Shown: positions 10,501 to 18,261, counted from the first letter of the stretch. The stretch: 64,000 nucleotides of DNA from Terriglobia bacterium (GCA_020073565.1 JAIQEY010000002.1:62001-126000), one strand, 5' to 3'. Made by a program: numbers and translations. Notes: a model not told the origin generated them from the letters alone.

Positions 10501-11087
10501 ACGGATATCGGGTGGAGTATGAAGACCTTGCCCTGGCGTTCACCGAAGCTCCGACGAATGCGAATGCGCTGATGCGCCAGCGGTTCCGCTGGTCATTTGG
10601 AATCCTTCAGGCAGTCTGGAAACACAGCGACGTGTTTGCCCGCAAAGGGGCTCTGGGATTTGTTGCGCTGCCCAACATCCTCATCTTCCAGATCTTGTTG
10701 CCGCTCGTTTCACCTTTCATCGATCTCATGTTTGGGGTGGGCGCCATCTGGTACTTCGTCCAAAAGTATTTCCATCCAGAATCAACCGACCCAGCCAGCT
10801 TCCAACGTCTGCTGATTTTCTTCGTGGCATTCCTGGTGATTGACTTTCTCGCCTCGGCCCTTGCATTCGCTTTGGAGCGCCGCCAGCCCGAAGCGCGCGA
10901 GGATGGCTGGCTGCTCAGCCAGGTCTGGCTGCAGCGCTTCGCCTATCGCCAGGTGTTTTCAATCGTTCTGTTTCGGACCCTGAAGCGCGCCATCCAGGGC
11001 CGTCCCTTTGCCTGGGACAAACTGGAGCGCACCGCGGCAGTGAACTACGTTCCCGCAGAGCGCCGTGACTCGGTGAACGTGCCGTAA
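7572..11087 (+). CDS. Three-domain polysaccharide enzyme: GH18-like hydrolase, NodB deacetylase, GT2 synthase
   Basis: 1171 residues. A transmembrane helix lies at about 23-40. A GH18-like domain (about 95-430) has the DxE-type motif VDFESF near 228 and a MNYDEH strand as in YaaH-type hydrolases. A NodB deacetylase (about 500-690) has TFDDGPDP near 505 and the HxxxH motif NHTFTHPD near 560. Another helix near 735-757 leads into a GT2 domain (about 785-1010) with LIPAYNEE, DDGSGDRT, DADT near 876 and QRFRW near 1001, then membrane helices. The last two parts match PgaB-like and PgaC-like activities, so the protein probably makes and trims a beta-linked amino-sugar polymer such as poly-N-acetylglucosamine. 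All key motifs appear intact. A promoter with a very short leader precedes it. Confidence 0.9.
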   Translation: MAKQVFYDPLQARWKRIRRVFDACAISFTLLVIFFIYSALRSEPLPDLSLGAEKRPYHRLTEKENEKAREKRRLATVARVGHRPRSRKSPSQIKLDSEEGVRAAFYVSWDAASFSSLREYARQLDLLFPTWLQVLTADGHLQGVDPETNTLFDVVHGDSVHAVDYQVMSFLKAEGTGMDVFPVVQNFDGTDFVPGVADFMNNPEARARFRREIGLFLASDHYRGLMVDFESFPKRGQVGYVDLLRELASDLHAKGMKLYASVQVRNEDYNYPAISAAVDGIVIMNYDEHFPNGTPGPVASQEWFTSNLEAALKEIPKAKLICAIGNYGYDWAERPKKGKLPPGVADKNVSVQDAWIGSRDSEEDIDFDGDALNPHFSYRDEQNLRHDVWLLDAVTALNEMRTAQTLGIHAFALWRLGAEDRSLWRVWDVPGEPNAPDKLRDVLPGQDVDMEGQGEILRIEAKPANGERDLSIDSATGLINDETFKELPEPYRVARYGASKNQLALTFDDGPDPQWTPKILDILKREHAPATFFLIGIQAEKFSGLTKRIYDEGHEIGNHTFTHPDISTIGFGYLRVELNLTEQLFASRLGIRTLLFRPPYSVDQEPDTEDQVRPLELTQSLGYITIGNKIDPRDWSDVPPLTPQEIAAGVLGHLPPCQQYDQKCGNIILLHDGGGRRERTLEALPLIIDGARARGFEFVPVYELLGKKKADVMPPLPANEYWSAWLNWINFGMFGATMTGITVIFFLGDILMTGRLVSIGVLAIYDRLRSHVFGTPDQIAVYRPNVAVLIPAYNEEKVIERTIQGALDSDYPNLRVIVIDDGSGDRTLEVARRAFAAEEAAGRVLILTKSNGGKAEALNFGLNHIGDAELFVGIDADTIIAPDAISRMVPHFLNPKVAAIAGNAKVGNRVNLWTRWQALEYITSQNFERRALNTMGAVSVVPGAIGAWRVEAVREAGGYHVDTVAEDADLTMALLRNGYRVEYEDLALAFTEAPTNANALMRQRFRWSFGILQAVWKHSDVFARKGALGFVALPNILIFQILLPLVSPFIDLMFGVGAIWYFVQKYFHPESTDPASFQRLLIFFVAFLVIDFLASALAFALERRQPEAREDGWLLSQVWLQRFAYRQVFSIVLFRTLKRAIQGRPFAWDKLERTAAVNYVPAERRDSVNVP

Positions 11088-11095
11088 CTGGGTGC

Positions 11096-11134
11096 CCCAC
11101 TCTAACGTCGTGTTTCTTGCGACGTTAGGGTGGG
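11096..11134. repeat. Hairpin repeat, copy 1 (TAACGTCG family), downstream of the fusion gene
   Basis: Two 15-nt arms (CCCACTCTAACGTCG and CGACGTTAGGGTGGG, one T-G pair) enclose a 9-nt loop. It sits 9 nt after the stop of the three-domain gene, so it can act as a terminator. A near-identical copy lies at 12676-12716, just after the tryptophanase gene. The remaining spacer (11135-11269) shows no gene. Confidence 0.75.
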
Positions 11135-11269
11135 ACACGCTCAGGGGTCTCTCCAAATGCGTGTGCAACCAGGCAGGCGGCTTGCGCCGACCCCTGACAC
11201 CCACCCCGTGACCCCGGTCACTGACATCCTCAGCGCACCGTTGTGACATAAAATGAGGTGTACTCATCC

Positions 11270-12649
11270 ATGCCCCGCACAATCATCGAACCGTTCCGCA
11301 TCAAAAGCGTCGAACCCATTCGCTGGACGACCCGCCCTCAGCGCGAGCAACTGCTGCGCGCCGCGTACTACAACCTCTTTCTCCTGCCCGCGGACGATGT
11401 CCTCATCGACCTGCTCACCGACTCCGGCACTGGCGCGATGTCCACGCATCAGTGGGCGGCCATGATGGAGGGCGATGAGAGTTATGCGGGCAGCCGCAGC
11501 TTCGAGCAGTTCCGCGGGTCCGTGCAGGACATCTTCGGCTACAGGCACGTGATCCCGACTCACCAGGGACGGGCGGCGGAGCGCATCCTGTTCAGCGTGA
11601 TGTGCAAGAAGGGCGATGTCGTCCCCAACAACACGCACTTCGACACCACGCGGGCCAACGTGGAGTTTGTCGGCGCGGAGGCAGTCGATCTCGTCATTCC
11701 CGAGGGCCGCCAGCCCAGCCTGAAGCATCCCTTCAAGGGCAACATGGACGTCGCGGCGCTCGAGACCTTGATTCAAAACGCCGGTCGCGAGCGCGTGCCT
11801 CTGGTCATGCTGACCGTGACCAATAACTCCGGCGGCGGCCAGCCGGTGTCGATGGAGAACGTCAAAGCCGTGAGTGCAGTTTGCCGGAAGCACCGCATCC
11901 CGCTCTATTTCGATGCCTGCCGCTTTGCGGAGAACTCCTACTTCATCAAGATCCGCGAACAAGGCTATGAGAAGAGAGCGCCGAAAGAGATCGCGCGGGA
12001 AATGTTCAGCTACGGCGACGGGTGCACGATGTCAGCCAAGAAAGACGGCATGGCGAACATTGGCGGATTTCTTTGCACCAACGACGATCTGCTGGCGCAG
12101 CAGGAGAAGAACCTGCTCATCCTCACCGAGGGCTACCCGACCTACGGCGGTCTCGCGGGGCGCGATCTGGAAGCCGTCGCCGTCGGCATACAGGAAGCGT
12201 TGCACGAGGACTACCTGGAATACCGCATCGCCTCAACCGCTTATCTTGGCAACCACATTGCCGAGCAGGGCGTGCCGATCGTGCAGCCGCCGGGCGGCCA
12301 CGCGATCTACATTGACGCGCGCGCCTTTCTGCCGCACATTCCGCCAGATCACTTTCCCGGGGTCGCGTTGGCTAATGAACTCTATCTCGAAGGCGGCATC
12401 CGCTCGGTCGAAATCGGTACGCTGATGTTCGGAGCGGCGGCCAAGATGGATCTGGTGCGCCTCGCCATTCCACGCCGCGTGTACACGCAGAGCCACATAG
12501 ACTACGTAGTGGAGGTCATCCTCGAGGTCTGGAAGAAGCGCGAGCAGATTCACAGCATGAAGCTCAGCTACGAAGCTCCCTTCCTGCGGCACTTCACGGC
12601 AAAGCTGGAGCCGGAGCCGGTGGAAGTCGGGGCCACTGTGCGACGCTGA
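11270..12649 (+). CDS. tnaA: Tryptophanase-type beta-eliminating lyase (L-tryptophan indole-lyase)
   Basis: 459 residues from the ATG at 11270, chosen because GAGGTG lies 9 nt upstream; a GTG at 11258 would add four residues. It is a full-length PLP enzyme of the tryptophanase/tyrosine phenol-lyase family: LLTDSGTGAMS, PTHQGRAAE, DACRFAENSYFIK, MSAKKDG with the Schiff-base lysine near 258, and PRRVYTQSH. Three positions that separate the two activities are tryptophanase-like: Asp near 125 (DTTR, where tyrosine phenol-lyase has Thr), Ile near 382 (VEIG, where it has Arg) and His near 441 (RHFTAKL, where it has Phe). Overall spacing is closer to tyrosine phenol-lyase. The likely reaction is tryptophan to indole, pyruvate and ammonia. 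No TnaC-like leader or permease gene is adjacent. Confidence 0.82.
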   Translation: MPRTIIEPFRIKSVEPIRWTTRPQREQLLRAAYYNLFLLPADDVLIDLLTDSGTGAMSTHQWAAMMEGDESYAGSRSFEQFRGSVQDIFGYRHVIPTHQGRAAERILFSVMCKKGDVVPNNTHFDTTRANVEFVGAEAVDLVIPEGRQPSLKHPFKGNMDVAALETLIQNAGRERVPLVMLTVTNNSGGGQPVSMENVKAVSAVCRKHRIPLYFDACRFAENSYFIKIREQGYEKRAPKEIAREMFSYGDGCTMSAKKDGMANIGGFLCTNDDLLAQQEKNLLILTEGYPTYGGLAGRDLEAVAVGIQEALHEDYLEYRIASTAYLGNHIAEQGVPIVQPPGGHAIYIDARAFLPHIPPDHFPGVALANELYLEGGIRSVEIGTLMFGAAAKMDLVRLAIPRRVYTQSHIDYVVEVILEVWKKREQIHSMKLSYEAPFLRHFTAKLEPEPVEVGATVRR

Positions 12650-12675
12650 ATCCGGGGTGGCACAGCACGAGGGTG

Positions 12676-12716
12676 CCCCATCCTAACGTCGAGCTTTTTG
12701 CGACGTTAGGGTGGGG
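12676..12716. repeat. Hairpin repeat, copy 2 (TAACGTCG family), downstream of tnaA
   Basis: 16-nt arms (CCCCATCCTAACGTCG and CGACGTTAGGGTGGGG, one T-G pair) enclose a 9-nt T-rich loop, 26 nt after the tnaA stop. The arms and loop length match the copy at 11096-11134. It probably works as a terminator as well as being a dispersed repeat. Confidence 0.75.
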
Positions 12717-12745
12717 ATTTTGCGAACTCATGTATATGTAAACTC

Positions 12746-14449
12746 ATGACCGACGTGGTGAGTACGCTGGAGCACATAGCGCGGCCTCCTTCAGAGAAGG
12801 CATCCTTCGATGCTTGGTTGGAGATGGCGGACGCCCTCGCGTTTCTCAAAGGAAATGTGCAGGACGATGAATTCGTCGTGTACGCAACCATGCAGCACAC
12901 CTACATCCATGCCGTACTCGTTCCCGTTTCCGCTGTAGATCCGCCCAACATCGAAGATCTCCTGTCCTGGAATTGCGGTGCCGATTCAGGTTGGGGAGTC
13001 GTCTTTGCTTCCTTGCCGCAGCCGTCGGTTTCTATATCGCCGCCCCTCAACGGTACTGGAAGCTCGACTCTCGACAAAGGTGAACAGCTTGTCTTCGCAC
13101 GACGGTTTGAGGGGCGTCTCGGCGAAGAACACTACCACGAGATCCTGCAGAAATTCCTCCATATCTCTGAGATCCACTTCCTTCCGGAGAGAAGTGCCTA
13201 TTGTCGCTTTAACAAGCACGGCGATATCGAGGATGTTATTCGCGTTATTGAAATATCTGCAAAGGGGGGCCTGTTTGGCGGGACTGTGATCACATTCAGG
13301 CGCGATGTTCTTGATAGATATCTTGCCCTGACGGACTCGGCGATTGCTCGCACTTTTGACTTTACGCGCTTTCAGCTGTCACATTTTGGCGGGTGGCGGA
13401 ACAGCCATGAGGTGCAGCTCACGAAGGAAGGCGACCTGTTCTATCGCACGCACGTCGAGCCAGGACATGCAAGCTATATGCGGGGGTGCCAGATCGTGTC
13501 TTCATCGATGTCGAAAGAATCAATCGCCAGAGATTTCTGGCGTCCCTCCAGTGAAAAGCGGGAGTACGAGTCTTTCATCGCCCACGACTGGAAAAACAAT
13601 GTCGTGAAGGAAATCTCTTGCGCGCCGGGAAAAACAGCCAATTATTTCACCGAGTCTGGCTTGCCGTTCGAACTGAGTCCAGCATTTTTTAGGCCGGAGG
13701 TCCTTTCCAAATACAAAGCTGATTCCGAGAAATATCGCCTTGAAGAAAATTCAATATCCTGCCGTGGCGCATGGCATCTTCAAAACTATGATATTAACGA
13801 AGCCGGTCAGGTGCATACCTATCTCGTCTATTTGAGGAATCTACCTTACGAAGAACAGCTTTATTGGAAGTCCTATAACGAGACACCAAAAGGAACAATA
13901 TCGAAGCGCGCATACTTGCGAGATTTTGAGGGAAGTTGGGAACCGCTATACGATCCGCTCGAAAGCCTCAAAGATTCAGTTCGCACATTGCACACCGAGA
14001 AAGTTCCATGGTGGACCCTCCGTTCTGCGGAGTCGATCGATCGAGTGCATTACCCAGCGACCTTTTCTCCTGACGAATGGGCAACCGAACTGCTACAGCT
14101 CGACCAAATGATTGTCGAGGGATTCGAGAGCAAGTGGCTTAGAAGCAAGGCGTCGATGCTTGGCAGAAATCCAGATCCGAAGTTTGCGTCTCTAACGCTT
14201 GTAGAGGAGTGTTTTATTGCGCTTGGTTTTGCAGAGGATGAGGCAAAGCGAATTGTGACGTCCCTGAGAAGAACACACGATCTGCGAACTAAGCTAAAAG
14301 GACACGCTTCAGGAAAGGAGTCTGTGGCGAAAATCAAGCAAGAAGCCCTTGCCGAGTACGGAACCTACAGAGCTCATTTTCGCGTCCTCTGCGGAGAGTG
14401 TGACAAGTCGATTCGAGCCATTGCCACGGAATTCAAAAAGTTGACTTGA
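12746..14449 (+). CDS. Unknown 567-residue protein in an AT-richer stretch
   Basis: The ORF is long and complete, from an ATG at 12746. I recognise no domain. The protein is soluble-looking, without signal peptide or membrane segment. It has aromatic-rich stretches (LSHFGGWRNSHEV, FIAHDWKNNVV, EEQLYWKSYNETP) and a charged, helix-like C-terminus with repeated Lys/Arg (SLRRTHDLRTKLKGHASGKE) and two cysteines in CGECD. By eye its base composition is clearly AT-richer than the genes either side and its codon use is less GC-biased, which suggests acquisition by transfer. It stands between the tnaA hairpin repeat and a VapBC pair, so a phage-related or defence role is possible, but nothing in the sequence shows this. 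Confidence 0.75.
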   Translation: MTDVVSTLEHIARPPSEKASFDAWLEMADALAFLKGNVQDDEFVVYATMQHTYIHAVLVPVSAVDPPNIEDLLSWNCGADSGWGVVFASLPQPSVSISPPLNGTGSSTLDKGEQLVFARRFEGRLGEEHYHEILQKFLHISEIHFLPERSAYCRFNKHGDIEDVIRVIEISAKGGLFGGTVITFRRDVLDRYLALTDSAIARTFDFTRFQLSHFGGWRNSHEVQLTKEGDLFYRTHVEPGHASYMRGCQIVSSSMSKESIARDFWRPSSEKREYESFIAHDWKNNVVKEISCAPGKTANYFTESGLPFELSPAFFRPEVLSKYKADSEKYRLEENSISCRGAWHLQNYDINEAGQVHTYLVYLRNLPYEEQLYWKSYNETPKGTISKRAYLRDFEGSWEPLYDPLESLKDSVRTLHTEKVPWWTLRSAESIDRVHYPATFSPDEWATELLQLDQMIVEGFESKWLRSKASMLGRNPDPKFASLTLVEECFIALGFAEDEAKRIVTSLRRTHDLRTKLKGHASGKESVAKIKQEALAEYGTYRAHFRVLCGECDKSIRAIATEFKKLT

Positions 14450-14529
14450 GGCTCGCCCTGCGCTGTTTTCTGGCCAAAGGTTCTGAAGTCTGCCACTCGG
14501 TGGCCCAAGCTTCGTAGGTTTGGTCTTGC

Positions 14530-14946
14530 TCATCGGTGCGGCTCTTTCGTCCAGTCGGCGATTTTCAGTTTCTTAATGCGGGCAAATGCATGATCGTTGG
14601 TGACGAGGACCGCGTCCAGCGCAAGCGCGTGAGCGCCGATCATGGCATCGAGGTTTCCCATGGGCTGACCCTCGCGTTCCAGAGTGGCTCGAAGGCGGCC
14701 GTAGTGTTGGGCTGCAGCGGAATCCCAGGGCAGGACCGCCACGCGCAGAAAGAAGTCCTCGATTAGGTTGTGCAAGCGCGCAGCATGAGGAAGCCGCGCC
14801 GCTCCGAAGCGCAATTCCCCTTCCGTGACCGCGGATACGGCGAGCTGCGCCATGGCAACTTTCACCAAACGACGGTCGACCGCCGGGCTGTTCCCCTTGA
14901 TAATGCAACTCGCGATATTGGTGTCAAGCAGGTAGCGGACCGCCAT
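14530..14946 (-). CDS. vapC: VapC-type PIN-domain ribonuclease toxin
   Basis: 138 residues, the usual PIN toxin size. The acidic active-site set is present: Asp8 (LLDTN), Glu42 (TEGELRFG), Asp100 (NLDAMIGAHAL) and Asp118 (TNDHAF). These bind Mg2+/Mn2+ for RNA cleavage. Its ATG overlaps the TAA of the upstream antitoxin gene by one base, indicating translational coupling. FitB-like regulation of trafficking is a less likely alternative. Confidence 0.9.
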   Translation of the reverse strand: MAVRYLLDTNIASCIIKGNSPAVDRRLVKVAMAQLAVSAVTEGELRFGAARLPHAARLHNLIEDFFLRVAVLPWDSAAAQHYGRLRATLEREGQPMGNLDAMIGAHALALDAVLVTNDHAFARIKKLKIADWTKEPHR

Positions 14947-15188
14947 TAGAATAGCTCGCGTTTCTGCGGGGCTTCATCCTGACGGTCGGCCATGAACTCA
15001 TCCGGAACATTTGCTTCTTGCCGGAGTTTGAAAAAGCTGTCCCATGATTCCGGACGCCGCGACAAAACCACGTCTCCGGTAATTTGGTCTTGCCGGATAA
15101 AGACCTCGCTGCCTTCAAAACGAAAGTCGGCAGGCAAACGTACCGCCTGACTTCGGCCATTGAAAAAGAGCTTGGCTGTGCGCGGCAT
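14946..15188 (-). CDS. vapB: VapB-type antitoxin (AbrB/MazE fold)
   Basis: 80 residues from the ATG at 15188, chosen because AGGAG lies 6 nt upstream; a longer frame to 15227 would run through the promoter. The N-terminal swapped-hairpin DNA-binding motif is clear (KLFFNGRSQAVRLPADFRF), followed by a beta-strand segment and an acidic C-terminal tail that would bind the toxin (DEFMADRQDE). It is expected to neutralise VapC and repress its own promoter. The operator candidate lies just upstream. Confidence 0.88.
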   Translation of the reverse strand: MPRTAKLFFNGRSQAVRLPADFRFEGSEVFIRQDQITGDVVLSRRPESWDSFFKLRQEANVPDEFMADRQDEAPQKRELF

Positions 15189-15204
15189 CGGAATCTCCTG
15201 GCCA

Positions 15205-15237
15205 TGATATATACCATGATGTATCACACGGAGTCAA
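15205..15237 (-). promoter_or_regulatory. vapBC promoter with overlapping operator palindrome
   Basis: On the minus strand, TTGACT (15237-15232), an 18-nt spacer and TATATA (15213-15208) form a good sigma70-type promoter. An inverted repeat (TGATATAT / ATGTATCA, one mismatch, 15205-15226) covers the -10 and part of the spacer, the expected place for VapB autorepression. Confidence 0.6.
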
Positions 15238-15370
15238 GGGCCCAATGAGCCGCTCATGTCAGGCCGCGGAGCGGAGTGGCTTCCCACAGCCTGCCAGCCT
15301 CCTCAAGCCGGTGTAAAATCAAGAGTCGCGAATATCCGCGCTCAACTTCTCATCCCGGAAAGGATCTCCT

Positions 15371-16966
15371 ATGGCCACCATGGAAGCCCCGCCGCGTCTG
15401 CAAGTCCGCCTGCATGAAGGTGCGTTCAAGAACGAGCCGTTTGTCGATTTCAGCAAGGAAGAAAATGTGCGCCGGATGCGCACCGCGCTGGAAAAAGTTC
15501 GCGGACAACTCGGCCGCGAATATGACCTGATTATCGGCGGCAAGCGCGTCAAGACTGCGGACAAGATCCGTTCCATCAATCCGGCCAAACCTTCGGAGGT
15601 GGTCGGCGTGCATCAGAAGGCTGGCAGAGATCACGTTGAGCCCGCCGTAAACGCCGCGCTCAAAGCCTTCGAAAGCTGGAGAAACACTTCGGTGGAGGAG
15701 CGTGCCTCGCTTTTGTTTCGCGTGGGCGATGTAATGCGCGAGCGCAAGCTGGAATTCATGGCCTGGCTGGTGTTCGAAGTTTCGAAGAACTGGTTCGAAG
15801 CCGATGCCGACATCTCTGAGACGATCGATTTCTGCGAGTTCTATGCCCGCGAGGCGCTGCGCTTCGCCAAGGCGGAAGCTCCGGTGCAGTTGCCGGGCGA
15901 GCGCGACAGCCTGACCTACATTCCGCTCGGTGTGGGCGTCGTGATTCCGCCCTGGAACTTTCCGTGCGCCATCATGGCCGGCATGACGCTGGCCTCAATC
16001 GTGAGCGGCAACACAGTGGTGCTGAAACCGTCGAGCGATTCTCCGACCATCGCCGCCAAGTTCGTCGAGCTGCTTGAGGAATGCGGGATGCCCGAGGGCG
16101 TCGTGAATTTCTGTCCCGGCGGCGGCGCCAGCTTCGGCGATGCCCTGGTCGCTCATCCAAAGACCCGCTACATCGCCTTCACCGGATCGCGCGAAGTCGG
16201 ACTCCACATCAACCAGACGGCCGCGCAGCAGCAACCCGGCCAGCTTTGGATCAAGCGCACCATCCTTGAAATGGGCGGCAAAGATGCCATCGTCGTCGAT
16301 GCTGACGCCGATATCGATTCCGCTGTCGAAGGAGTGGCCCAGGCCGCTTTCGGCTTCCAGGGCCAGAAATGTTCAGCCTGCTCGCGGGCCATCGTCGACG
16401 AGCGCGTCTACGACAAATTTCTCGAGAAACTGAAAGCCCGCACCGAGCGCATCACGGTCGGTGATCCAACGATGAACCCGAACATGGCGGCGGTCATCAA
16501 CGAAGGCTCGATGAACGACATCCTGCGCTACATCGAGATTGGCAAGAAAGACGGACGCCTCATCACCGGCGGCGGGCGCGCCACTAGTGCGGGGGAAGGC
16601 TATTTCATCCAGCCGACCGTGATTGCCGACATCCCAGCGAAGTCGAAACTTGAGCAGGAAGAAATCTTTGGACCCGTGCTGGTCGTGATCAAGTCGCGGA
16701 ACTTCGATCACGCGCTCGAAATCGCCAACGACACCGAGTTCGGCCTGACCGGCGCCGTCTATTCAAGTTCGCGCGAGAAACTGGATCGCGCGGTGCGCGA
16801 GTTCCACGTCGGCAACCTGTACCTAAACCGCAAGTGCACCGGCGCCATGGTCGGAGCGCATCCGTTTGGTGGCTTCAACATGTCCGGCACCGACTCGAAA
16901 TCCGGCGGCCCGGATTATCTGTACCTCTTCACGCAAGCCAAGAGCGTGGGCGAGAAGATTGTCTGA
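15371..16966 (+). CDS. rocA: L-glutamate gamma-semialdehyde (delta-1-pyrroline-5-carboxylate) dehydrogenase
   Basis: 531 residues, an aldehyde dehydrogenase of the RocA/PruA type. It oxidises glutamate semialdehyde from proline or arginine breakdown to glutamate with NAD+. Motifs seen: the cofactor-binding region VIPPWNFPCAIM and KPSSDSPTIAAK, the glycine turn FTGSREVG, the catalytic Glu near 300 (LEMGGKD) and the catalytic Cys near 333 (GQKCSACSR). The C-terminal NRKCTGAMVGAHPFGGF and MSGTDSKSGG are typical of this subfamily. It is a stand-alone dehydrogenase; no PutA-like proline dehydrogenase domain is attached or adjacent. An inverted repeat begins inside its stop codon. Confidence 0.9.
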   Translation: MATMEAPPRLQVRLHEGAFKNEPFVDFSKEENVRRMRTALEKVRGQLGREYDLIIGGKRVKTADKIRSINPAKPSEVVGVHQKAGRDHVEPAVNAALKAFESWRNTSVEERASLLFRVGDVMRERKLEFMAWLVFEVSKNWFEADADISETIDFCEFYAREALRFAKAEAPVQLPGERDSLTYIPLGVGVVIPPWNFPCAIMAGMTLASIVSGNTVVLKPSSDSPTIAAKFVELLEECGMPEGVVNFCPGGGASFGDALVAHPKTRYIAFTGSREVGLHINQTAAQQQPGQLWIKRTILEMGGKDAIVVDADADIDSAVEGVAQAAFGFQGQKCSACSRAIVDERVYDKFLEKLKARTERITVGDPTMNPNMAAVINEGSMNDILRYIEIGKKDGRLITGGGRATSAGEGYFIQPTVIADIPAKSKLEQEEIFGPVLVVIKSRNFDHALEIANDTEFGLTGAVYSSSREKLDRAVREFHVGNLYLNRKCTGAMVGAHPFGGFNMSGTDSKSGGPDYLYLFTQAKSVGEKIV

Positions 16967-17018
16967 GACGAGGCTTGCCCCGTCTCACTCCTCTCGGAGA
17001 CGCGGCAAGCGACGTCTC
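16965..17018. repeat. Imperfect 22-bp inverted repeat between rocA and the hydrolase gene
   Basis: Arms 16965-16986 and 16997-17018 match at all but a few bases (GAGACGAGGCTTGCCCCGTCTC against the complement of the right arm), with a 10-nt loop. It overlaps the rocA stop codon and lies between two convergent genes, so it may terminate both. It resembles dispersed palindromes in acidobacterial spacers. Confidence 0.7.
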
Positions 17019-17027
17019 TACGGAGTT

Positions 17028-18101
17028 TTATTTCGCCTTTTCCGACAGGTAAATCTCCGCGACGTGATCGGCAATCACTCCCGGCTTTGCTCCTTCGAGA
17101 TTCGTCAAAACGACGACCGTAAGCTTGTCATCCACGTAGCGCGAGATTTGCGTCACAAACCCCTGCCACGCTCCTTCGTGCTCCACAACGTGATGTCCGT
17201 TCTTGTCTTCGATGAACCAGGCAAATCCGTAGTGGCCGGAATTAGGCTGGCCGTCGGTGAGCTTCGCCACGGTCCACATCTGTTCGAGCGTCGATCGCTT
17301 AACAAGTCTTTCGGTGTAAAGCGCCGCGTCCCACCTGGCCAGATCGAGAATCGAGAAATACAGGCTGCCATCCGCGGTCGTGTTGAGCGTAGGCGACACC
17401 CACTCCTGGTTTTTGAGATCGCCTTTTACCAGCCGGTATCCGGCACAGCGATTGGGAACGATGTCGGCTTCGCTGATGATGCGTGTCGTCTTCATCCCCA
17501 GAGGCTGAAAAATGCGTTCCCGCAAGAAGTCGCCATAAAACTCGCCCGTCACCCGGTGGATCAAGATCCCCAAAGTCAGGTATCCGAGATTGCTGTAGCT
17601 CCATTTTGTCCCGGGAACGAACGCCAGTGGAATACCTTCGACGATCTTTATTAGTTCTGCCTCGGTGTAGTCCTTGCGGAAATCGAATCCCTTCGGATAA
17701 TCCGTGAAGCCCGCGGTGTGACTGAGAAGTTCGCGGACCGTGACCTTCTGCCAGGTGGCGGGCGCATCCGGAAAGTACTTGGTGAGCGGATCCTCCAGCG
17801 CAATCTTGCCTTCTTCGACCAGCATTATTGCCGCAGTCGCGGTGAATTGTTTGCCCACCGAGCCGGACTGAAAAATGCTCTCCGGCCTGACTGGAACCTG
17901 CAGTTCCACGTTGGCTAGACCATACCCTTGTGCACGCACAGGTTGGCCATCGCGCGAGACAAGGAGGGCCAGCCCGGGTATGTGCTGTCTCTCCATTTCC
18001 GAGCGCACGTATTCGTCTATCGCGTCCGCGGGATTGGCAGCCGCACCTGGCATCGCCCATGCGACGATCAGGCCTACGAGCACGAAATAAAGAGATTTCA
18101 T
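17028..18101 (-). CDS. Exported serine beta-lactamase-like hydrolase (class C / penicillin-binding fold)
   Basis: 357 residues with a signal peptide cut near GAAANP. The three serine beta-lactamase/DD-peptidase motifs are present: SVGK (Ser81, Lys84), YSN (Tyr169) and HEG (308-310, in place of KTG). HxG is common in the family's esterase and D-aminopeptidase branches, so peptidase or esterase activity in the periplasm is more likely than antibiotic resistance. The gene is monocistronic, convergent with rocA and divergent from the Ser/Thr kinase gene. Confidence 0.85.
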   Translation of the reverse strand: MKSLYFVLVGLIVAWAMPGAAANPADAIDEYVRSEMERQHIPGLALLVSRDGQPVRAQGYGLANVELQVPVRPESIFQSGSVGKQFTATAAIMLVEEGKIALEDPLTKYFPDAPATWQKVTVRELLSHTAGFTDYPKGFDFRKDYTEAELIKIVEGIPLAFVPGTKWSYSNLGYLTLGILIHRVTGEFYGDFLRERIFQPLGMKTTRIISEADIVPNRCAGYRLVKGDLKNQEWVSPTLNTTADGSLYFSILDLARWDAALYTERLVKRSTLEQMWTVAKLTDGQPNSGHYGFAWFIEDKNGHHVVEHEGAWQGFVTQISRYVDDKLTVVVLTNLEGAKPGVIADHVAEIYLSEKAK

Positions 18102-18233
18102 CGTGGTTCATGTCTCCGGCGCGGCAGTCGTAACTTCTAAAGGCCTCAGTATCTTACTATCCGCGATGTTGTCAGAGCGTGCTATAGTCTCGGGCCATAA
18201 TGGTGAAGGGCCCGGCTCTCCATTTGTGGGCAT

Positions 18234-18261
18234 GAAGTGCGGGCATTATTGCCCGCGCTTC
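18234..18261. repeat. Hairpin in the 248-bp divergent spacer
   Basis: A 12-bp stem (GAAGTGCGGGCA / TGCCCGCGCTTC, one G-T pair) with a 4-nt loop lies between the hydrolase and kinase genes. It is not followed by a T run on the plus strand. The spacer (18102-18349) otherwise shows no ORF with a ribosome-binding site. It could be a dispersed repeat or a leader structure of the kinase mRNA. Confidence 0.45.
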
